Origin: Ecdyonurus torrentis
Taxonomy: Eukaryota > Arthropoda > Insecta > Ephemeroptera > Heptageniidae
Assembly: GCA_949318235.1 (NCBI GenBank)
Contig: OX439132.1
Span: 26,661,743-26,725,742 of the forward strand
Length of the DNA: 64,000 bases
Direction: 5' to 3'
Numbering within the stretch: the first letter of the stretch is position 1; each line of letters opens with the position of its first letter. The notes under the pieces are model-generated. The model worked only from the letters and a program-made list of their open reading frames with translations. It did no database searches and was not told where the DNA came from. Of the stretch, positions 30,956 to 41,219 are shown piece after piece. Made by a program: the position numbers and the translations under genes.

Positions 30956-32394
30956 CGTTGTTTGTTGTTGAGTTAATCTCTATTAAATGAGGATACTTAG
31001 AGAAAGAAAACAACTAGCGTATAGTAATCCACGACATCGTAATTCCTCAGGACTTTGGACAGCTGTGGAACACACAGACTTCTAATAAAACCAGCCATTT
31101 TTACCCAGCAACAAGAAGAAGAAGGGATGGGAAAAAAAAAAAAAAAAAAAAAAAACGCTCTATACTATTCTGGCATTTTTTTCCCACTTAAAATTAGATA
31201 AAATTTTTATCACACTAAAGTTTATAAGTTTATATACAATAATAGTTTGTTTTTTTTAATTTAAAAGTCACTGGAGTTCAAATTAAACTATGTTGTTTAA
31301 AGGATATTAAATTTAACTATACAGTATAACTAAAATAAATGTTGAGTATCACTATTTTTTTGCATGTTGAATTGTTTACGATTGTACTGTATTTAAAGTA
31401 AAAATAGCATAGAAGTACTAGACTATACGTATTTTAGGGTGTTTTTAGGCAAAAGAAAACTTTTTTTTTTATCTAGCAAATTTTATAATATTTGTAATAG
31501 GTAATGAACAGTTTCTAAACTCTTCACTTGCTCTATAGTTATAAAGTATTTTAATGTTATAAACTGATGGAAATTAGTGATGTTTAAATTCAAGAATGTC
31601 CGTAATTATACTTTAAAAATTCAGCATACCGGCTGAAGCTGTAACATCGTTTAAGTTTTAAAAAGATACACTGTATAATATATGTAAAAAAAAAAAGTAT
31701 AATTATATAAACGATGCTATATAACAAAGTCCTTATAAAAATGTTAAAATTGATTAAGAGATCCAAATTAATTAAGTAGATAAGCAGATAAAAAATCTTT
31801 ACAATTTATACATGGTTTTATGTTCATTATTTAACTTAACATTATAAGGATTACAATCTTGCACCAAGCACATGGTATATATATACATTTTTTTAAACTT
31901 TACCAGAACTATGTAGTGGTTTATATAACCCCATTTATATAAATCTTCTTTATATAGCAGTAAAAACACACACACACAACGTATGTAACTCTATACTTGT
32001 AATAAATAATATGAAATATTCAGGACACGGTCCATTTTTATATACATAATAGAATTATTATTATTATAATATCAAGAAGAAAAAAAAAGAGAAAGGAGAA
32101 AGCAAAGAGAGAAAAAGTATAGTTGAAAAATACGAAGTGATTTACTTGGCGTTGACGTAAGTGTGCAAATCAATCGGTTTAGCGAAAAAAAAAAACTTTT
32201 TGCTGGGTATAGGAAAACCCAACTATTGGTTTGTGGTGAAAGAGAGAGAGAGAGAGAGAACAAACACTGCATGCCAGCTCTGAAAATAGAAAGAGAGAAA
32301 GACGATGAAATCGATTTGTATTATTTTCTTTCCACTTTTTTCTTTCCACTTTTTTCTTTCCTTTACTCACTTTTTTCGTTCACTCTCTTCTAAC

Positions 32395-32396
<2 letters not shown>
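30956..32396. other. AT-rich stretch with a poly(A) run
   Basis: No gene. A 24-base A run at 31132-31155, and a tandem repeat of TTTCCACTTTTTTC near 32328-32360. Confidence 0.55.

Positions 32397-32431
<35 letters not shown>
32397..32431. repeat. (CT)n microsatellite
   Basis: Seventeen CT units following a pyrimidine-rich stretch. Confidence 0.95.
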
Positions 32432-32433
<2 letters not shown>

Positions 32434-32846
32434 ACCCCCTACCACCCTCACCAAGCACTCAGTCTGCTTACTTGACTGTCAGTTTGATTTGGCTTCTATC
32501 TTTTACATCTTCTTACATAAGAAAATATAAATTCCAAAGGTGTGAAATCGTATATATTGAAATGTCAGTAAAATACCGCATACAATTGTTATAGTAAAAA
32601 AGAAACGAAAGGAAAACTTCTACTTTTTTTTTTTTTTTCTTTTTATGCCTTCCAAATTTACACGCAAAAAAAGAAGAAAAAATTCTTTCGACATTGAGAT
32701 CTTTATTACAGTGTTGTTTGTAACCATTTAAAAAGATAGAGAGCGACAATTTGTTTTCTTTTATTTTCAATTCTGCGATAACAATGTAATAAATTTAGCT
32801 TTCTTTAATTGTAAGATTTTTTTTTTCTATTTGTTGTTGTTACAGG

Positions 32847-32897
32847 AAGTCACAAAATACAACAAAGAAACATTTTATTGGAAATATATTGAATGAT
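32847..32897 (+). other. Candidate terminal coding exon
   Basis: A strong acceptor (T-rich tract, then TTGTTGTTGTTACAG) ends at 32846. The zero-phase frame after it reads EVTKYNKETFYWKYIE and stops at TGA. There is no recognised domain or matching upstream exon. Terminal frames of this length arise easily by chance. Confidence 0.15.
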
Positions 32898-33859
32898 TGC
32901 TATAGTAAAGAAACCACAATGGTAGTTTTGCATAGAATCTTTTTAACAATATGTTATTGTAATATGAATACACTGACCATAAAAACTTTGTGTTATATAC
33001 CAACTTATATAGCAAACGTTAAAAAAAGAAGTTTTACTGTCAGTTGCACTATTCAATTACATTTTTATTATATCTTTTAACTTTCAAGCCAAACAAAACA
33101 ATAAACACTTTGATATAAAATTTTACTATATTGCTTCCTGTACTGAGACACGAAGACTCTAATTAATGTAATGTTCCATATGAATAAATAATTGCTATAA
33201 TGCCTTAAAGCAATATATAGTAAAATTATATTTCACAGTGTCTAGATACAAGTGCACTTGATTTGCATAAAATATTTAACCACTAAAACTCCGTCTTAGA
33301 AGTTACATAAAATCAAAACGTTTAAAGTAAATATATGAATTATTAAAAAAACATATCACAATCTACTATAGTTACTGAGAAACACGTAGACTTCATTGCG
33401 ATTCAAGCTTTCAAGTTTTTTTCTTTTTATGTATATATTTTTTATCATTTTGAGCGTTAAAAACAATTTTACTATTTATTTTATAACAAATACTATGGAA
33501 ATTACTAAAATGTTACTACAAATTATCATATAGTAACCTGCGTACTAATTATTCTAATTTTATTGCTATTATAGTATGAGTGTAAGAATCCGATGAAACA
33601 GTATGGTGCATTCACATATCATTCATTTATTTGTTGTATCTGTGTGTTGATAATTGTTTAAAACATAGAACATCTTGAACTTGTCTAATATCCTAACATA
33701 CCTAAATAGTAATACCAACATTGATTTTGCCGAAGTCAATGATTTCTAATTTATTTTCCACTCTCGAAACGGCAGATGCAGTTTTATACCATCACAGTTC
33801 GCTTGTTTCCACGCGCTTGGATTAGCGAGCTCAAGCTTCAGGGTGTTCAAGGTGATATA

Positions 33860-33893
<34 letters not shown>

Positions 33894-35866
33894 ATGTGTG
33901 TGTGTGTGTGTTGTATGAATGCACTTTTATATTACAATATACTCTTGCAATAAAACTAATTGAGTTTTAGAGTATTTCATTGACATTTTATAAAATAATT
34001 CGTATAAAGTGCATTTGATAATTCCATTATTTCCATATATAAGTTACAATATAGAAAGAACTGTAGATGCAATCTCATGACACAAAAAAAGACAGTTGGT
34101 TTACCAATGATGCAATATTTTACAACTTCTTCTAAAGTGCAAAACACCACATGTCACGTGTTATTAAAAGTAATATTACATTTTTATCCCTAATAGAAAA
34201 GAGAAGAATTCTTATATAAAAACTTCTTTATTATCTAACATATTGAGGGTATATACACCATGCAGTAAAAAAATATATCATCTTATGTTTTATATATATA
34301 TATAAAAAAAAGAAGTGTGTCGTCATTTATAGTTTTTTGAAGAAATAAAATGAACGTGAAAAAAAAAAGTTATCGAAGAAAAAAAAAAAAAAAAAACGTT
34401 ATACGTTTATGATTTGAAGACATGTCTTAAAGATTTTGTGCGAATGAAAAGAGCTAGTTTAACCCTCTATAAGTTCTTACTTTATTTTTCTTCTTTTCTT
34501 CATCACGATGACATTAATCATTTTTAATGCTGCGTTTTTTTTTGGGTCGGCTTATATACGTAGAAAAACTTTACTTTGGCTTCGTTAACGTTAGTATAAT
34601 ACTGTGTAGCCTTTCAAATGCTGATCGCAAAAATTGGAGTACAGATAATGACTCAGCGTTATTCATTTGTTTTTTTATATAAAAAATATATATATTCTCT
34701 TCGTTATATTGATCTACATATTGATTTTATTTTTAAGTCAATGCCAGATGTTTTATAAACAAAGTTAGTTTAACGAACAATAACAAAAAAATATATAAAA
34801 AAAATCTTATTTGACCACTAATATATAGATTAAAAAACTGTACCACCATAAAATGTTTATAGCAATCATGAAAATTGCTTCTTAAGAAGTTCTATTTTTA
34901 GACTTTACAAAAAAAATTTGGCACACATTCATTTCGTTTTATTCAAGGAGGAGGGGGGGGGGGGAATGCTTTGACCAAATACATAAAAAAGGTAATTTAA
35001 AAAAAATGATATAACATAAAAAGATGAAATATTTTTTCATGAATCAAAAGTATAAAGAATAAAGCAGAGGGAGTTGCTTTTTGTCACGAACTTTGCGTGT
35101 ATTGTTGTTACTCAGAAGAGTTGTATGTAACTCAATTGAAACAATCGCGGAGATTTTTTTTTCTCCCCTAACAAAATGTAATTTTCTTTTTAAAACTGCA
35201 CACATAGGGCCAATAACGAAGAAAAATTTCTGCTTGTTTTTTTTATATATAAATGCTGTAACAAAAATACGTTGATGAAATTTCTTTTTTATATTCTTTA
35301 TTTTTTTTTTCAATTCTGTTTATTTTACAAAGCCTATATTGACCAAAAAGTTTGTTATACTAATTTTCTTTTAGAGTGAAGTGCATTAATTTTACAAAAT
35401 GAAAAGAAAAGTTTTTTAATTATTTTTTCATTCCCTTGATGCAAATTTTTAAATTTTGCGTGGGAAATGAAATCAGTAAATCAAGTATAAAGTAGTGTTA
35501 AACGTCTAAAATGCTTATAAATTTTTACTTCAGTAATAGTATACTCAAATTTAGAATAAAAAAAAATCGGGCACTAAAATTCAATATAAATTTCTAAATC
35601 AAAATAGCTGTAGGTATTATCCATTTTTTAATTCTTTTCATTTCACTTTCATATTTTCAATATTTACTTTCAAATTTACTTCCAAAAATATATGTAAATA
35701 TATCCATACATATACAAATAAAAGGCATAAATTTAAATATTAATTATAATACTGAATGATTGCTTACACGCTTTGAAAAAAAGTGTGTTTTTATAAATAC
35801 GATCACAGGAATACTCAAGCAAGTATAAATGAAAATTATGGCACCATACGTTCCATGGCTAATATC

Positions 35867-35898
<32 letters not shown>

Positions 35899-36291
35899 CC
35901 TTCCAATTTTTAATTGATCTGAACTTAGAACATCATTCAAGTGAAATATTGCCATCAGTTTTATAACTCTGCGTTAATCCGACTTCATATTCCACTCTAA
36001 CTTAAAACTTTAGATTTTTAGTAAAATACACTTAAAATTATGAAATTTTCTTACGACATTTTCTCACAAATACAAAACAAACAAGAAAATATTACCAACA
36101 GGCTGTGTATACCTACGACTTCGTATCCAAACTTAACTATTATACAGACTTAATTTTTAATAAAAACACACTTAAAATTATGTACAGAATAAATTATGAA
36201 ATTTTCTTAAAACATTAATTCAGTATAAAATAGACAAGAAAGTGACATATTATTATTACGTTGAAAATTTATGATTTGATGCTGAAATAGC
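32898..36291. other. AT-rich stretch with simple tracts
   Basis: No gene. It holds a TA/TG tract at about 33870-33911, an A run near 34377-34396, a G-rich run near 34952-34973 and a 31-base T run at 35868-35898. A slightly GC-richer patch at 33765-33845 is unexplained. Confidence 0.55.
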
Positions 36292-36640
36292 TTAAAGCCA
36301 TAGACCAAATAAAACAACATGTGCTTTTTAATGAATAAACACAAAAAGGGATCTTCAAAACTGATGACAATTTTTACCAGAATGTTAATTGTTAATTTAG
36401 CCCCTTGAGAGAGCATGAAAAAACTGTAAAGTATGCAATTTGCGTGAAAATTCATGTTTATGACGTCAGAAACATGCCAAAAGTAGTAAGGAAATGTTGT
36501 TCGGGTTGCATAAATCGAATTTTCTGATCACTGCTACGGAGCTACTGTTGGGTTTTGAGACAAACTAATGGTATTTATGTAAATCCCATAAGTGTTTTGT
36601 GATATAAATGCTTACGTTTTTCTCTGGTCTATTCCTTTAA
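36292..36640 (+). mobile_element. TTAA-flanked MITE family, copy D
   Basis: Full-length copy with both ends matching the family consensus: TTAAAGCCATAGACCA at the start and TCTGGTCTATTCCTTTAA at the end. The internal palindrome at 36453-36476 keeps an intact TGACGTCA centre with one arm mismatch. This is the best reference copy in the window. Confidence 0.87.
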
Positions 36641-37270
36641 ATATTATAACAACATTAGAACGAGAGTCACTTTTAATATAAATAAAAAACCTCTGGAGGA
36701 AGTTAATATGCTAAATAAAATAGTATCATCATCTAAAACTGTATATGCATACTTGCAGAAGAAGAGTTTTGCTATCTTTTTGACAAAGCATTCAATTTAA
36801 TGAGAATAGTGAAGGAAACATTATCTTTAAGTCTTAACAGAAAACACATAAAAGACAAACAACAACAACAACAACTTTAAATAAAAGCATTAGGATTCTT
36901 TCAGCTAACGCTCAATATAGTTATAATAATAAACTATAACTTTTTTTTTTACTTTATTCTAATATAAACAAAGCTTATATTATTTTATGTTTTCTTTGTA
37001 TTCTATTAAAATTAATGATTTTGAAAATTTAAGTTTTAAATTTTATTATGATTTTATTCATTTACAATTTACAACTTACATTATTATAATAGAAATTTTA
37101 ATTTGTATTGTTTGAAACTATAATAATTATATTCTCTATTAACATTTTCTTATATTAACATCATTTATTCACAATTTGAAAAATTAAGTTTTTACAGAAC
37201 TTATTTTATTTTATAACCCTTTGCTGTTGTTTTTAATTGTTCGTAAATCAGGAAAAAAAACCTGCATTCT

Positions 37271-37308
<38 letters not shown>

Positions 37309-37718
37309 GAAGTTTAGTTACTAAGTTCCCTATAGTAGAATATGATTATATTTCAAATTTTATTTTAAAAGTTGATATGTAAGCATTTTTTAGTCATATA
37401 CTTCACAAGAAAGAGACGTTTAAAAAAAAGATTATAAAAGTTACTATCTCTGTAAGAAGAAAACAAAAAGATTTTAAAAACCATTTATAATTTTTGTGTG
37501 TAAAACTCCTTGTCTTTGGAGAATTAGGAAGTGCGTAAAATGGAATCATATATCAGCGTGATTTAGTCGGCAATGTAATTCTTTTTGAACACTGACTTGA
37601 ACGGATTTCATTATAAATTAATGTTTCTGTACAATTTTCTCGTGCGTAATAATCAAGTGAGCTCAACAAAGAAAATTAATCGTTATTTTTTTTTTAAGTT
37701 TTTTTTCCTTATATATTA
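36641..37718. other. AT-rich non-coding stretch
   Basis: No gene. A T run at about 37278-37302. Confidence 0.6.
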
Positions 37719-37744
37719 CAGTCAACCGGGGTGAAATTGAACGC
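37719..37744 (+). repeat. Left terminal inverted repeat of the pogo-type element
   Basis: Starts CAGTCAACCGGGG and ends GAAATTGAACGC. It is identical to the reverse complement of 40414-40439. TA precedes it at 37717-37718. Confidence 0.95.
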
Positions 37745-37896
37745 TTTTGGTAACATATTATAACATATCTCAGCCAATAAATTTTTTTCAGCAAAACAAA
37801 AAATAATGGTGGTGTAACTTACTTAGTACTAGCTAAATCAAGTCCAATATTTAAATTTTCATTTCACACCACAGAGAAAAAAAATCAAAATAGGTG

Positions 37897-37935
37897 TGTT
37901 CAATTTCACCCCGGCAACGGGGTGAAATTGAACGC
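37897..37935. repeat. Subterminal inverted pair of the terminal motif
   Basis: Two further copies of the CGGGGTGAAATTGAACGC motif, facing each other: minus orientation at 37897-37914 (TGTTCAATTTCACCCCGG) and plus at 37918-37935, three bases apart. They are probable transposase-binding sites by analogy with other pogo elements. Confidence 0.85.
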
Positions 37936-38211
37936 TTTGTGAAATACTTACATTCTTGGTGTTTCATGCTTGGCAGTTCTCTAGAAACATTGTATATTCA
38001 AAAATAAAGTGAATTTTAGTTAAAAATAAGTAAAAATAATAGATTTATAATAGAAATAGTAAATTTTATTACAAATTGTGTTGATATTAACAGTAGTATG
38101 ATAATTAATATAGATATTTACATAAAATTTAAAATCAAACCTACTATAACAATATACTATGACATCTTACAATTAAATTGCAAACACAAAATATAAATTT
38201 AAAACTAAAAA

Positions 38212-38934
38212 GAAAGATAGAATGCTACTACGTAGACTTCTCGGACATCAACAGGTTGACTGAACTGGTAGGTAAAACGGCTTCCAGCTACTACGAGAAT
38301 AGGATTTGGTAGCACTGCAACAATATCATTGTGACCAATAACAGAAATACCAGTTTATGGACAAAGATGAAAACGTTGAAAAAGAATATAATTAGTGCAT
38401 TCAAAGCTACAGGCATCATCGCCCTCAATTTGAGTGCTAAGCTGAAGAGACTGCCAGGCCATGAGGACCCTGAGAAAGTACAAAGTGAAGCCTGCAAGGA
38501 GCTGGTGGTGAACTTCTACAAACAACAGCACTTCACAGACAAGCCAGTGACTGAGAGGAGGCACAGGACTAGATTGAATGTAGTACCTGGCAAGAGAGTA
38601 GCTGCTACCCAAGACTCAGAGAGTGAGAGTAATGCTAGCCATTCTGACATTGACTCGGACAGCAGCTCTGCATCTGAGGAAGATGGTGATGAGGAGGAAG
38701 AGGAACTGAGCCATGTTGAGTCATCTCAATCTTATACCTGCCAATAGCTATCTCTTTGTTGAGTTTCAGGGAGGCAGTCGTAGACAAATTGTATGGTATC
38801 GTTACGTCTGTGTTGTAGAGAGAGTTGCTGCTGAAGGGCTGCAGGTTATGGGATTCAGATCTCTTCACTCTAGCAAGACTGTATTTGAGCCAAAAGAAAC
38901 TGAAATTGGTCACAACAACAATATCAACAATATC
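38212..38934 (+). pseudogene. Pogo-type transposase C-terminal fragment, left palindrome arm
   Basis: The arm is 38212-38880 and the spacer continues the frame. From a GTG at 38331, 138 codons run to TAG at 38745. Upstream, the same frame is open back past 38232 but is cut by TAG at 38310. Early in the fragment KKNIISAFKATGI matches the motif that closes the DDE domain in pogo/jerky-type transposases, usually followed by PLNP. Here the next residues are IALN, an unusual change. Then come KRLPGHEDPEK, a basic stretch and a Ser/Asp/Glu-rich tract (about residues 96-129). The conserved tail continues in the +1 frame (38713 onward: ANSYLFVEFQGG, YRYVCVVERVAAEGLQVMGF, then VFEPKETEIG inside the spacer), so a frameshift separates the two parts. 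There is no catalytic core. Confidence 0.8.
38881..38934 (+). other. Palindrome spacer (loop)
   Basis: 54 bp of unique sequence between the two arms. On the plus strand it extends the left arm's tail frame with VFEPKETEIG, then becomes a CAA/TAT-rich repeat. On the minus strand it gives nothing transposase-like. This asymmetry shows which way the original tail ran into the loop. Confidence 0.75.
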
Positions 38935-39713
38935 AGTCTTGCTAGAGTGAAGAGATCTGAATCCCATAACCTGCAGCCCTTCAGCAGCAACTCTCTCTAC
39001 AACACAGACGTAACGATACCATACAATTTGTCTACAACTGCCTCCCTGAAACTCAACAAAGAGATAGCTATTGGCAGGTATAAGATTGAGATGACTCAAC
39101 ATGGCTCAGTTCCTCTTCCTCCTCATCACCATCTTCCTCAGATGCAGAGCTGCTGTCCGAGTCAATGTCAGAATGGCTAGCATTACTCTCACTCTCTGAG
39201 TCTTGGGTAGCAGCTACTCTCTTGCCAGGTACTACATTCAATCTAGTCCTGTGCCTCCTCTCAGTCACTGGCTTGTCTGTGAAGTGCTGTTGCTTGTAGA
39301 AGTTCACCACCAGCTCCTTGCAGGCTTCACTTTGTACTTTCTCAGGGTCCTCATGGCCTGGCAGTCTCTTCAGCTTAGCACTCAAATTGAGGGGGACGAT
39401 GCCTGTAGCTTTGAATGCACTAATTATATTCTTTTTCACCGTTTTCATCTTTGTCCATAAACTGATATTTCTGTTATTGGTCACAATGATATTGTTGCAG
39501 TGCTACCAAATCCTATTCTCGTACAAGCTGGAAGCCGTTTTACCTACCAATTCAGTTGATGTCTGAGAAGTCAAGAAGCATTCTATCTTTCCAGCTGCTC
39601 TTCTAAGAGAAATATGTCCCTTTTTAACATTTTCTTTGGTTTGCTCAAGAGTCTCAGGTTTTTAGTTCTTGTAGCTTCAAGTGCCAGTAGGACTGGGTGT
39701 ATGTTCGTGGCAT
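38935..39713 (-). pseudogene. Pogo-type transposase pseudogene: N-terminus fused to C-terminus, right arm
   Basis: On the minus strand a splice-acceptor-like TTTTATTTCAG ends at 39730 and the start codon lies at 39713-39711, opening MPRTYTQSYW, typical of pogo-type proteins. The frame stops after 20 codons. The HTH reads on in another frame (39658-39592: ETLEQTKENVKKGHISLRRA then AGK), matching the psq helix-turn-helix. At about 39591 it jumps to the C-terminal segment: GTG at 39484, KKNIISAFKATGIVPLN, then the acidic tract and a TAG at 39068-39070. The GIVPLN here is closer to the family form than the left arm. The core between the HTH and the C-terminus, normally several hundred residues with the DDE triad, is absent. 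At least two frameshifts and one large deletion make it non-functional. Confidence 0.8.
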
Positions 39714-40044
39714 TTTGTCCAACACAAAACTGAAATAAAACAACACATCATTAAAATTTAATGTCACATGTTTTTAAAGCACTAACTTATTGATATACAG
39801 TTGTTCTTACAGGATCTTGAAATAAAAATTAAGAAAAAAAAAAGCTCTTATCTATTGTGATATGAATGACTTAAATTTTGGGCATATGTACTCAAAATTA
39901 GTCACTATACTGCATGAAATAAAACAGAAGTAAAAAAAGTTCTAATTATTGCACCATGGTTCTCATTTGTAGTTTTTTTCATTTACTTAGTATTTCAAAG
40001 AAGGTTTTGCTCTTATGCCAAAAATTAAAATTCAATCAGCGGGT

Positions 40045-40061
40045 GTTCAATTTCACCCCGG
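40045..40061 (-). repeat. Subterminal copy of the pogo terminal motif
   Basis: GTTCAATTTCACCCCGG, the same motif as in the terminal repeats, 17 bp. Confidence 0.85.
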
Positions 40062-40394
40062 AGGAACTTTGTGCTAATAAAATCACAACTGATCATGCAA
40101 TCAATGCAATTTTTGGTACAGGTGTTCACAAGGGTATTTGTGGCAAGTTAATAATAGGTAGGATGTTCAAATTTATTTTATTTACCTTGTAGAGTCCTTG
40201 TTTGTGGAGCTTCATTTTTCTTTCGTTTTCTTCATGTTCAACAAATAATTTTTTTACCCCAAAAAGATGGTATGTTTCCCACCAAAAGTAACAAAAACTG
40301 AAAACATAACTCCTCATCCATCTATTCAGTAAAAAAAATAGATCAAAAAGTGCACCAGTTTTTTAAAAACGTTATTTTAGTAAAATTTGGCCAA

Positions 40395-40439
40395 GCGTTC
40401 AATTTCACCCCGGGCGTTCAATTTCACCCCGGTTGACTG
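40395..40439 (-). repeat. Right terminal inverted repeat with tandem motif
   Basis: Two head-to-tail copies of GCGTTCAATTTCACCCCGG (40395-40413 and 40414-40432), the outer one being part of the 26-bp terminal repeat (40414-40439). TA follows at 40440-40441. Confidence 0.93.
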
Positions 40440-40889
40440 TATATAAATTAAATATTTTATTACTTTTCAATTTCTACATTTTTTGTCTTATATAGCGTAT
40501 GTAATTTATTTATATTTCTCCCACATACAAAGACCAATAATACCATGTAACATTTTTACTATAGTTATTGATATAGTTATAGGTATTAGCTTTAAGTGCT
40601 TCTATTTGTTATCCTTGAAAAATATCGTAAATTCACATTTTATTTAGAGAACTTTAGTATATAATTATGCAGATTCATTTACGATGAAAGTTATTGTAGA
40701 ATTATAAGGATCAACAACCAATTTACTTAAAGTAGTTTTTATTACAGCTGGTGCTAATATAGTGACTTTAATTGGTTAGATTACGAGCAAAATACTATAG
40801 TACTATAGTTATAATGATAGATATGATATTTTTGTCGATTGGCCAAAAATTTTTTTTTAATAAATAATAATAATAAAAAAAAAAAAAGC
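40440..40889. other. AT-rich non-coding stretch
   Basis: No gene between the pogo-type element and the next MITE. Confidence 0.6.
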
Positions 40890-41219
40890 TTAAAGCCATA
40901 GACCACGTAAAACAACATGTGCTTTTTAATGAACGAACACGAAATGGGATCTTCAAAACTGATGATGATGACAATTTTTACCAGAAATGTAGCCCCACGA
41001 GAGAGCGTGAAAATACTGTAAAATATGCAATTTATGTAACTATTCATGTTTCGGACGTCAGAAACATGCAAGAATTAGTAAAAAATGTTGTGTGGGTTGC
41101 ATAAATCGAAATTTTCTGATCACTGCTACGGGGTTTTGAGACAAACTAAAGTTATTTATGTAAGTCCCATCAAGTGTTTTGTGATATAAATGCTTATTTT
41201 TTCTGGTCTATTCCTTTAC
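40890..41219 (+). mobile_element. TTAA-flanked MITE family, copy E
   Basis: Starts TTAAAGCCATAGACCA and ends TCTGGTCTATTCCTTTA, where the last TTAA has become TTAC. The palindrome at 41044-41067 is intact apart from one base pair (GGACGTCA). A short deletion removes part of the block after GATCACTGCTACGG. Confidence 0.85.

Larger units (their letters stand above)
37719..40439 (-). mobile_element. Pogo-type transposon with a palindromic transposase 3' half
   Basis: A 2.7-kb element bounded by perfect 26-bp inverted repeats starting CAGTCAACCGGGG, each flanked outside by TA. CAG termini and TA target sites are typical of the pogo branch of the Tc1/mariner superfamily. Its interior is clearly GC-richer than the AT-rich surroundings. 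On the minus strand it keeps a start codon (39713), an N-terminal psq-type helix-turn-helix and the transposase C-terminal region, but the DDE catalytic core is missing. The C-terminal region is present twice as a palindrome (38212-38880 and 38935-39591). It cannot encode an active transposase and is non-autonomous. TTAA-MITE copies lie about 1.1 kb to the left and 0.45 kb to the right. What is inferred is its history and any small-RNA role. Confidence 0.9.

Noticed and set aside
35366..35400. Exon after TACTAATTTTCTTTTAG
   Set aside because: Branch point and acceptor look good, but the frames after it close quickly and no donor follows at a sensible distance.
38355..38612. Antisense frames within the palindrome arms (85 codons, mirrored at 39203-39460)
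   Set aside because: They are shadows of the transposase C-terminal frame.
38635..39180. Two 155-codon frames, one on each strand, crossing the palindrome centre
   Set aside because: The first part of each is the transposase tail of one arm. The second part is the antisense of the other arm, so the full frames are artefacts of the inverted duplication.
39956..40192. 78-codon plus frame at the right end of the pogo-type element
   Set aside because: It reads through the terminal motif copy at 40045 and shows no transposase similarity.
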